A model generated the notes under the pieces. That model saw only the letters and a list, made by a program, of their open reading frames with translations, ran no database searches and was not told where the DNA came from. Positions 55,775 to 64,000 of a stretch of 64,000 nucleotides of DNA are shown in pieces. Source of the stretch: Nymphalis io (Eukaryota > Arthropoda > Insecta > Lepidoptera > Nymphalidae); NCBI RefSeq assembly GCF_905147045.1, contig NC_065895.1, positions 12,095,001-12,159,000 on the forward strand. The letters run 5' to 3'. Numbering within the stretch: the stretch's first letter is position 1; each line of letters begins with the position of its first letter. The position numbers and the translations under genes are program-made.

Positions 55775-56106
55775 ACTGGTGGTAGGGCTTTGTGCAAGCT
55801 CGTCTACTGGTGGTAGGGCTTTGTGCAAGCTCGTCTGGGTAGGTACCACCCACTCATCAGATATTTTACCGCAAAACAGCAATACTTGATATTGTTGTGT
55901 TCCGGTTTGAAGGGTGAGTGAGCCAGTGTAATTACAGGCACAAGGGACATAAAATCTTAGTTCCCAAGGTTGGTGGCGCATTGGATATGTAAGCGATGGT
56001 TGACATTTCTTACAATGCCAATGTCTAAGAGCGTTGGTGACCACTTACCATCAGGTGGCCCATATGCTCGTCCGCCTTCCTTTTCTATAAAAAAAAAAAA
56101 AAAAAA
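55775..56106 (+). repeat. SINE B, full length, young, 5' end duplicated
   Basis: The first 31 bases of the element (55,775-55,805) are repeated exactly at 55,806-55,836 before the element continues to CCTTTTCTATAAAA and A18. This is one of the least worn copies. The 111-codon minus-strand frame is an artefact. Confidence 0.95.
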
Positions 56107-56980
56107 GACAATATGAAAGGTATTTCGTTATTTTGTTTTTCCGGTATTTTTTAATTATAAGAATCCATTTTTTAATGGCTAAAAACGTAATTTTAAGTCA
56201 AACGGATTAATTAAAACTATTAACCTTCTGAATTAGTAGTTATGACCGAAGAATGAATTTTATTTATAAAGCGGTGCAATGGATCGATAGTTAACATTTA
56301 AAATGCGTCAAACGAAGGGTTGTAGCCCCTAAAAATAAAAACAACGATTGGATTATGAATTGGTTAGTCTATCTATGTATTGAAACTAAGTTATAACTTG
56401 AAATGAAAGTAAATGAAACATCCGTTATATATTTTATTATTGCAATTGACTTTAAGGTATCAAAGAGTAACTGGAAAATTTGTAGTTTAAAATTTGGAGT
56501 ACTTTGTACCAAGCAATACAAGAGAGAATATTTTAAAGTTTTGATTAATGTATTAAGCCAACTCTGCTTAAAAATGTATTTCAATTACGATCTCATTTGC
56601 CGGCTACATCGAATCAGTTTCTCCGCGATTTAATTATTCTACCAAATACACGATTTTCATTACTCCATAAACGAACTAATTATCATTTCAATTCATGCGA
56701 GACTAATTCGTACGTAGGTGGTCGTAGCTCACTAATGTCAACTAAATTGCTATTTTCTCTAAACGATTTAAAAAAAAAGAAACACAAAAAAAAATAAAAA
56801 AAAACATACTAATATAAATAAACAATAGTTCACCTTGAAAAACTGATACAAAATAATTTTTACTCCTTATCTGTCCTTTTTTACGACGAAAACACGTGAT
56901 TACTTTTTAATATTTATAACGAAATATTATTTCACAGAACGTTTTTCGTGCTCAATACAAATTTTCGGCACAGTACACAG
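56107..56980. other. AT-rich stretch
   Basis: Short AT-rich frames only, on both strands. Nothing assigned. Confidence 0.4.
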
Positions 56981-57250
56981 TTCATTGACCTTTTTAAGTA
57001 AATTCAAGGTCAAATTAGATATCACTGAACAGTATTATTCTTTATATTTTGCAAAATAGGAATTGTTTATAAGCGTCCCACACACGATCGAACCAGCGCA
57101 GTTCCGTCTCACACCGACACGTCCGCTCCGCTCGACTGCCGACCTCACACTGCCGGTCTGTACAGGGAACACTTGCCCGCACTCACCCTTATTTTCGGCG
57201 CTCAGAGGGCGCAACTTATTTGGCCTCTTTGTTGTATCCCTAAGAGGGGT
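56981..57250 (+). promoter_or_regulatory. candidate core promoter and non-coding first exon
   Basis: TATAA (57,068-57,072) stands 32 bases before the A of GCAGTTC (57,100), which fits the arthropod initiator TCAGTY except for one base. A GC-rich block follows (CGACACGTCCGCTCCGCTCG, GACTGCCGACCTCACACTGC) with no ATG, up to a donor-like GAGGG|GTAAAT at 57,249. So 57,100-57,248 could be a non-coding first exon. Upstream, TGACCT (56,986-56,991) and TCAAGGTCA (57,004-57,012) are nuclear-receptor half sites, the second matching the extended FTZ-F1/ERR form. The opposite strand also has a donor-like GGGTGAGTGC, so direction is likely but not certain. Confidence 0.45.
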
Positions 57251-59127
57251 AAATTATTACGGTTTTGCGATAACATAATAGAACGCTGCACTAAATAATC
57301 GAAAGGATAACGCTTTTTACTGACCGTTAAAATATTGAATTTCTTTTAACCAAACGTAATTTGTGACCGAACCATAAATGATTATCTATTTTATTTGGCG
57401 ATTATTTATAAAAGGTACATTATAAGCTATTTAATATATTGTGATTATATGAAATTTGAGCCTAAAACAAATTAATTTAACAAGCTTTTATATACAAATT
57501 TTCGTGTCTATGCTGTTGACTGTTAAGGAGTTTCTTCGTCTGGAACCATTCTTTGGTATACACCCATGACCTGAGTCTTACTATAAAAATGCAATATCGC
57601 TGCAACTGAACCAAAATATAAAATTTAAGATAAGAGGAAGTTATTGTTATTCACGAACATTGCAAGTTACATAAAAGCTTATAAATAAAAAAACAGCTAA
57701 TGTGATTTCAATTAAACCTTACAAAATATTGTAAAAGTACAATAAAATCTAAATCACATATACAATACATCGATAGATATTACGTTACAAATTTATGAAT
57801 GAACTTAATTACATCAAAGCAGCTGTGTGGACAAAATGCAGCCGACGAAAATAGACTTAACATAAGTACACACGAGAGACGAAGTGAATTCTGATGGTTT
57901 ACGTTACTGCGCAATAATTTATTTATCACATTAAAAATAGAGGCGATATTGGAATACACTAAATATTATACACAACGACACAACTTTAATGAACCTTGTA
58001 CATGAAGCGTGGGACCACCGCGTAGTGCTTACGTTTACTGTAGACAAGAATGTATGAAATATTTGTCGAAAAGCAGTACTATGGAAGAAATTCAGATGAC
58101 GAAAATAATATGCTGTTTTTTTATTACTTTGCATTATTACTCCGCAAAACTATTAATAATAGAAATCAATCTAGAAACACTAATATTTTAAATTGATAAT
58201 ACAACTAAGTCTACCAGATGCGACCATTACCGTTGCATACGTTTACTTGCAAATTAGGTTTATATAGCTATTTCGATATTACAAAATTTTGCGTAATACT
58301 TGAATACTAATAATATTGTTATTGACAACTTCAAAACTTTTGTCATCAAGATGCTGTCATGGTCTGATTATTATGTTAAATAAATTTCAAACTACTTACT
58401 GACTTCAAAACATGTGTTATTTTGTAGTAGTTAACATGAAATTACTTGTGAGCGTTATAAAATAATAGATAAATAAAACATAAAAAACAGACTGTAATAA
58501 TTTGCCTCAATATATGATTCAAAATAAGAACTTAACAGAATCAACAAACTCCAATACCAATGAAATTGAAATTAAACTAACTTGCAGCTACACTTTCGTT
58601 GGTATACGCAAACAATAATTAAAACCAGTTCAAAAACAAAATAGTTATCCCCACACAAGCGTATAAAAAATATGCACGTGAATATTCAGATGATTTGAGA
58701 ATTATTTTAGATTGCTTAAAAAAAGTAACTTACAAAGTTTTATATAATAGATACGTAATACCTTTTACTGTTTCAAAACCAAAATGCATAGTTGAAACAG
58801 GAAAGTCATTTTGATTTACAGCTAACAGAGCAACTTAGAAACTCCATTAGATTCAAGCGGTCTGTATCTCGTTGCGTTGAATTTATCGTCCAATGAATAC
58901 AAAATTATTGCGAATTTGTGATAAATGATTTTGCTACTAACTTAACGATAGTTAAACTATAACTGTCTTTGAGTCTCATTTAAAATGTACGATAACTTTC
59001 ATAAATTGTTTTGAAAAAAAAAATTATCCAAAAAAGACGAAATTTATCGCAAATTGACTAAGTTCTTCATAGTGTTTTTGAAGTTAAATCCATTAACTAT
59101 CAATAATTTGTCACGGTGCTTCCTTAT
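57251..59127. other. long unique stretch
   Basis: At 57,990-58,100 a balanced patch is open on both strands (plus: GPPRSAYVYCRQECMKYLSK...), without good splice sites. The rest is AT-rich with no known repeat. Confidence 0.35.
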
Positions 59128-59716
59128 GTCAATCGATCCGGCCCGGATGGTTAGATAATAGATAGATAAACATAGAGAAAGCTTTAAGTTAATAGTGATA
59201 GACAAAATGTTTATTTATTTAGTATTACCTACCTATAAATAAATAACATAAATTACTATTTAACATTAGGATTATTTTGTAGTTACTCGTGATTATAAAA
59301 TATATGGTTGACATGAATTTGGAAGGTTAACATTGAAAGTAAAGTTTTTTTCAAATACTAATTTTTACAATGCAAATAAAAATGAAAACACCTCGATGCA
59401 ATAGAGAGAAATCAAATATATGCAAAGTTATTTAATATACAAGAAAGCTCTTTACACGAACTCTTGAATTACTTAATATATCAATCAAATACATAAATAT
59501 CCAAAATAAATTTATGAAACACGATTAAATGATTACATGAACTTGACTTATTTAGCATTTACATAATATATAAACGATTTTATATGCATTATTTATTAAC
59601 GTGTGTTTGAATTTATTAACAGAAATGTATATGTTTCATTTTTCTTAAAATTCAGATTCATCCTAAACACAGATTACTGTATGAGCTCCCGCAGTCAATC
59701 GATCCGGCCCGGACGG
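59128..59716. repeat. 23-base direct repeat pair 566 bases apart
   Basis: TCAATCGATCCGGCCCGGA lies inside both 59,128-59,150 and 59,694-59,716, and only one of 23 positions differs. The words are GC-rich islands in AT-rich DNA and contain ATCGAT and CCGGCCCGG. The 543 bases between them are ordinary AT-rich sequence. Confidence 0.85.
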
Positions 59717-60300
59717 ATAAGGCGCGGATACACTATCACCCGCAGCTACGAGCCTTTTAATTCTTTATGATTCTCGAAAAGATGTGTCTTAAGCTGATTG
59801 CGGTGGAAAATATTTTGTATCTAATGATCCTGAGAAACAAATATATTAACGTCAAAAATGAGGATTAACCGATGAATTTCTATGCTCAAGGTAAAATTTC
59901 TATTTATTTAAAGCCGGTGGCAGATTTTTGTCGAAATATACGTAAATCCTATACTATAAAGTTGATATTATTATGATAATTGAAATTATTTTATTGTTTT
60001 CAAAATAATGTATGTACCTTAGACAACGTGGTGTATAAATAACACTATTGTTTCATATATGTAGTTTCTTTATCAATATTTAATTGAATATATGCTCATA
60101 TAAGATTCAATGAAAGAGCAAATTCATCACGTTTGTTATTAACAATAAACGTAATTTTTATTTATTTTTCAATGAAGTTCATAACAAATTAGTGTCGCTC
60201 AGTAAGTCTATAGATATCATTATTTTTATCTTTATTGACACCTACTTTCTCAGATAACGTTTGAAGCTTTCACGGAATCAGCTTCAATGGTGTTTTTTCG
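59717..60300. other. AT-rich stretch
   Basis: No feature seen. AATAAA on the minus strand near 60,230 would suit a transcript ending after the frame at 60,301. Confidence 0.35.
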
Positions 60301-60540
60301 TCAGAAAGGCAGCCAGTTTGATGGATCGACGGGTTTACTGCCCTCCGTAATGAGCCCAGTAATCGAGCCCAGTTTTATCTTGCATGCTTGACGGATGCCG
60401 TTGGATGTATACCTAAATTGACTCCGTATACGCCCTCTGACGGTGATTGCCCTGGGGTTTATACACAACCCATAAGTTTCAAGTAGTATTTTGTAGATCT
60501 TTGACCGTATCTGACGAGCAAGAATTCTTTTGGAACATAT
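60301..60540 (-). CDS. 79-codon open frame, terminal exon or retroelement relic
   Basis: The minus strand is open from 60,540 to TGA 60,301-60,303 without an ATG: ICSKRILARQIRSKIYKILL, ETYGLCINPRAITVRGRIRS, QFRYTSNGIRQACKIKLGSI, TGLITEGSKPVDPSNWLPF. An acceptor GAATTCTTGCTCGTCAG would start it at 60,510. GC is about 46%. AATAAA lies 70 bases after the stop on the same strand. The plus strand is open here too (EAFTESASMVFFRQKGSQFD...). Long frames on both strands and the GC block suggest a dispersed element whose ORF is decayed, but I cannot name it. As coding sequence it has no recognised domain. Confidence 0.35.
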   Translation of the reverse strand: MCSKRILARQIRSKIYKILLETYGLCINPRAITVRGRIRSQFRYTSNGIRQACKIKLGSITGLITEGSKPVDPSNWLPF

Positions 60541-60660
60541 TTAATTATTGACTGTACTTGTAAGTACTATGAATTTGATGAAAAAAAAAAACTAACCTGT
60601 GTCATATATTGTGTTATTATACTATGTGTTATAATATATGATGTCACGCCAATTCAATCA

Positions 60661-60885
60661 AAAGCCAAGATGGCCTAGTGCCTAGAACGTGTATCTTGGC
60701 CAAACTTAACGGGTTCGAACTCGGGTATAAATACAGGTTATTTTCGTTAATTATTGTTTAATTCTGCTATTGAATTCCGGTACACGTGTGGCAAAAATTG
60801 GAGCATCATGGAATGCCCTTCAAAATCTTCTTCTCGATAAAAGAGGGGACCTATTATGAGCAATGCGACATTTAGACTGACTGTA
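60661..60885 (+). repeat. degenerate metulj SINE
   Basis: AGCCAAGATGGCCTAGTGCC, GGGTTCGAACTCGGGTATAA (B box intact), TATTGAATTCCGGTACACGT and GGAGCATCATGGAATGCCCT. The middle is shortened. Confidence 0.75.
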
Positions 60886-61078
60886 ATTCGGTTTTTAATA
60901 TTTAACGAGTAAGACGATATTCTCACACAACACTGCTGGAGTGTGGCGTCAAGTGAAATGTTGTATCATTCTCATGTCTTACTTGTCACTCAATCATGCT
61001 GTAGCGTTTTGTGTTCTTATCTACGAAATTTTCTTAGTTTTAATAACACTTAATGTATTAATGTACTAATTAGAATTT
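60886..61078. other. AT-rich spacer before the LINE tail
   Basis: Unique sequence; no clear target-site duplication shared with the LINE's 5' flank. Confidence 0.4.
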
Positions 61079-62250
61079 TTTTTTTTTTTTTATATCGCCG
61101 GGAGGGCAAATGACTCTACTCCACCTGATGGTAAGTGGTAGTAGAGTCCAAACGCGACGACGGCCAGTACAGACGGGAAAAACGTTCTGCACTAGCCGCC
61201 TTCGCCTTGCCGGCCCGCAAGATGCCTCTTCACGCCTCGTTTGAAGGAACCCGGGTTGTAAGAGGAGGGGAATACGTGAGCTGGTAAGGAATTCCATTTT
61301 TTGGAAGTGCGACAAAGAAAGGAGTTGCCAAATTTCTTTGTTCGCGATGGAATTGATGTCACAGTTAGGCGGTGACATCGAGAACCAGCCCGCGTGGACT
61401 TAAGAAGGAAGGGGGAAGCAGGAATTAGAGAGAATAATTCCTCAGAGCACTCGCCGTGATACAGTCGATAGAAAGCGCTCAGTGCTGCTATCTCACGACG
61501 CAATTGTAAAGGTTCAAGGGTGTTTGTGACCTTTACGTCGCCAATAATGCGTACGGCACGTCGCTGCAACCGGTCCAAGGCCTCAAGTAGGTACTTAGCG
61601 GAGCCATCCCAAAGGTGCGAGCAATATTCCACGCAAGACCGTACCTGTGTTTTGTACAGCAGGCACAGTTGTTGTGGCGTGAAAAAGCGCCGCACCTTGT
61701 TCAGAACTCCGAGTTTCCGTGAAGCTGTTTTTATAACAGCCTCGATGTAATCCCTTGGACTAAGGTCGCAGCGAACGTCAATCCCCAGCATGGCGATTTT
61801 GCTTTGCATCACCAGCGGAGTACCACAGAGGGAGGGAAGAGGGGAAAATGTTGACTTTTTCGCCGTGAGAGCGCATACCTGTGTTTTCTTGGCATTAAAC
61901 TCAACAAGATTATCAGAGCCCCATTTGGCGATGAGATCTAACGTCCTATCGAGTTCAATGACAAGATTCTCCCGCCTCTCCTCAGTTTCCGCCCGCCCAG
62001 CCACTGCGCGTCCGTGGTATCCACCATGCACTGTACTATCATCTGCATAGCAATGTAACATACATTCCCAAGGGAGAGCATATCATTGATATGCAAAAGA
62101 AAGAGTGTGGGAGATAGCACAGATCCCTGGGGGACCCCAGCATTCACTACATAGAATTGTGAAGCGCAACCATCTACTAAAACACGAAGGCTACGCTTGT
62201 GTAGGAAGCTGGCAATCCAGGTGCATAGCTGAGCAGGACTGAGCAGAATG
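61079..62250 (-). pseudogene. Jockey-superfamily LINE, 5' truncated, frameshifted reverse transcriptase
   Basis: This minus-strand element encodes the last third of a reverse transcriptase. The first readable part is SPAQLCTWIASFLHKRSLRV, then NAGVPQGSVLSPTLFLLHIN, a palm-domain motif (about 62,080-62,235). The catalytic YADDS block (about 62,036-62,049) lies in another frame, so one or a few bases were lost or gained between 62,050 and 62,075. From 62,061 to 61,192 a single 289-codon frame continues with LVEFNAKKTQVCALTAKKS, the C-terminal LYKTQVRSCVEYCSHLWDGS, LDRLQRRAVRIIGD and WNSLPAHVFPSSYNPGSFKR. These are typical of lepidopteran Jockey-like elements. A short 3' untranslated region ends ACCACTTACCATCAGGTGG...GCGATATAAAA with the poly-A at 61,079-61,091 (T run on the plus strand). 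The 5' end stops near 62,250, where a TAG interrupts the frame. The endonuclease and N-terminal reverse transcriptase are missing, so it cannot move itself. Plus-strand frames inside are shadows. Confidence 0.93.
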
Positions 62251-62869
62251 ATCTATGTGCAGTATTAATCACTTACTAGGTGGCGCATTTGCCTCTCTAA
62301 CACCCTTCAAGTATTAAAACAATCAATTGATTTAAAAGGTAAATTAATTGGTTGTTATTTGAATAAAAAATATTAAAAAATATTAAGGCACTGAACCGCA
62401 TCCATGTTATTTTAAAGGTGTTCAACAAATTACTAATTCCATTAACAAATCACATGCTTCACAATAATATTTCCAACATAATACATATTATATTTCAGCA
62501 CAAATTTCACATATCCGTAAGAGATCCGTCCAAAATGTATATCAGAATGAAATTCGAAGTGTAGGGACTGTCAAGTTTCAAATATCTGTCTAGTAAGTGA
62601 CGTGAAGTATGTACTAAAATGTAGATATTCTTACAAATATTCGAAAACCGGTAACTGTTTCTTGGATTTCGATCTTTATTGTTATGAACGTAAAATCGGT
62701 ATTTGCTTTTATTTACGATTTAATAAGTATTTAGAATATGCGATATATCTGACTATATACGTTATTTTGCAGTTATTCGTTTAGATATTATGAAAAATTA
62801 TTTAATTCTAAGCCAATAAATAGTATGACGTTAAGGAAAATTGATATTAGGAGTATTCACATAGTATAA
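62251..62869. other. AT-rich stretch
   Basis: A balanced first 50 bases, then AT-rich. AATAAA on the minus strand near 62,711 would suit a transcript ending after the exon below. Confidence 0.35.
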
Positions 62870-63066
62870 TTACATTTCCCTCCATTTTAAATATCTATTG
62901 TAACCTACATAAGCAAGACGCGTTCTACAAATTAACCTTGTTACAGATTGTCCGAGCATAAGAACATTCTCGCGCAATTCTTCAACGAAATTAGGTCCAT
63001 TGGACAAATTTATATTAGTCTCGTAAGTTTTATTATGAACAAAGAGAGTTTCTACGAGCAAACATT
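62870..63066 (-). CDS. candidate terminal exon, product unknown
   Basis: The acceptor AAAATTCACTTCACTTTAG is strong. Two bases lead in, then 64 codons are open to TAA 62,870-62,872: CLLVETLFVHNKTYETNINL, SNGPNFVEELRENVLMLGQS, VTRLICRTRLAYVGYNRYLK, WREM. The frame is open for about nine codons upstream of the acceptor as well. Residues are varied and charged, with an amphipathic helix NFVEELRENVLMLGQSVTRL. No domain is recognised. A minus-strand AATAAA lies about 160 bases after the stop. It could also be a worn transposon frame; only one strand is open, which favours an exon. Confidence 0.38.
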
Positions 63067-64000
63067 CTAAAGTGAAGTGAATTTTGTGTAGTTATGAGTT
63101 TTAGGCTATGTCGTCGTTATGAAATTTGCTTATGATTAGGAAAAATCTTACAACATTCGTGTTTCGTTTGATTATTTAAATCTTCTCCACCCCACTCCAA
63201 GAACAACCGCCAGTTTGGTAAATAGGCAGTCATAAAAATATATAGCTGCTAATATCTTTATTCCTAACTACTACAGCAAAAGACTGTATATCGAAATCAA
63301 AAATGATATTTTTTCCTTTTTATGGAATATTCTATAGAAGTTTTTGAAGAAATTTTAAAATTACAGCCAAAACGTAACTACGTCTTTGTCAAATTAATGT
63401 TCACAACTCGACGTTCGATATATATAAGCTATATTGTTAAATTAAGAAATGACATTTAAAAAAAGATTCGTTGTTTTAAAAAAGTACAAAGTTTTATATA
63501 AAGTTAAATTTTTAATAATATTGTATTATCTTAAGGATTAGAAATAAATAAACTTGAGGTTGCTTTGTATCTAAAGAAACCAAACATTTAAAGTTTATTA
63601 TTCCGTTTTTCCTCACAATTCTTTATTACTTTTCTTACTCAATAATTATTTTTTGAAAACATCAGATCTTTTTTAAATGACATTTCTATTTTTTTTTTAT
63701 TATCATTTATAAACTATTACACAAAACATAAATGCCAGTATCAATAAAAACTTATCAAACATTAAAAAAAAAAAAATACAATTATTTCTTTACATATATA
63801 TAAAATAATATATTATATTTGGTTTAAAAATAAGGTTCAATTTATTATGCTGACATCACAGTTTAGGAATACAGTTTCCAAGTAAGTTCTAGAAACAATG
63901 ACAGATTTTTTTGCCAATCAATAATTATAATGCTTCTATATTGAATAAAGATTCTGATTTTGAAAAAAAAATTAATTGTTGTAATAGAGAATATCTTATA
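63067..64000. other. AT-rich stretch to the window end
   Basis: Unique, with long A and T runs (63,690, 63,765). No exon or known repeat seen. Confidence 0.4.

Noticed and set aside
55709..56044. 111-codon minus-strand frame, also seen at 47,304-47,492
   Set aside because: The same residues recur because both lie on young SINE B copies; the frame is on the strand opposite the element.
61520..62050. Plus-strand frames of 76 and 86 codons
   Set aside because: Antisense shadows of the LINE reverse transcriptase.
1..64000. CRISPR arrays, operons, phage or bacterial contamination
   Set aside because: No regularly spaced direct repeats, no dense same-strand ORFs and no ribosome-binding pattern; the SINE content marks the DNA as a lepidopteran nuclear genome.

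Overview
The window looks like nuclear DNA from a lepidopteran, most likely a butterfly. It is about two thirds A+T, has no dense run of genes, and is littered with short retroelements. The commonest is a tRNA-derived SINE that I recognise as the butterfly 'metulj' type: about 9 near full-length copies plus 9 or so fragments. With it are a poly-A SINE (called 'SINE B' here, 16 copies or pieces), a longer tRNA-derived SINE ('SINE C', 5 copies), a fourth tRNA-derived SINE ('SINE D', 2 copies), and a 5'-truncated, frameshifted Jockey-superfamily LINE at 61,079-62,250. Everything points to intron or intergenic sequence of an animal genome. I see no operons, CRISPR arrays, rRNA or convincing free-standing tRNA genes.

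No complete host gene is visible. What I can offer is a set of candidate exons read directly from splice-site context and open frames. The best are a GC-rich coiled-coil exon on the minus strand (35,563-35,699), a minus-strand exon that reads like the first half of a BRCT domain (4,705-4,836), and a plus-strand terminal exon carrying a transmembrane segment (45,791-45,945). A minus-strand terminal exon with a strong acceptor follows at 62,870-63,066. Weaker candidates lie at 20,698, 41,453, 50,851, 55,074, 60,301 and 10,626. The coiled-coil and BRCT-like exons are phase-compatible, but nothing shows they belong to one gene. Several of the candidates are probably false or repeat-derived, and each entry says why.

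Three short GC- or motif-rich islands look like core promoters or enhancers. At 39,890-40,005 a palindromic CRE, CCAAT box, CACGTG E-box and GCCATCTT sit together. At 51,310-51,395 E2F, ETS, CCAAT and GC-box motifs lie in a CpG-dense stretch. At 56,981-57,250 a TATA box stands 32 bases before an initiator-like site, with two AGGTCA half sites upstream. A POU/SOX-type composite site lies at 17,705.

Layout: 1-9 kb is dense in metulj, SINE B and LINE tails, with the BRCT-like exon. 9-19 kb is mostly AT-rich with scattered SINEs, including two fold-back copies. 19-35 kb is a SINE B-rich stretch with two AT microsatellites and a 59-base palindrome. 35-46 kb holds the best exon candidates and a CRE-type promoter. 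46-58 kb has the youngest SINE B copies and the other two promoter islands. 58-64 kb holds a 23-base direct repeat, a repeat-like ORF, the LINE and a last exon candidate. The most solid new observations concern the mobile elements. Three element types share one 3' tail, which suggests SINE B borrows LINE machinery. Two SINE copies folded back on themselves. A SINE sits nested in another with intact target-site duplications.
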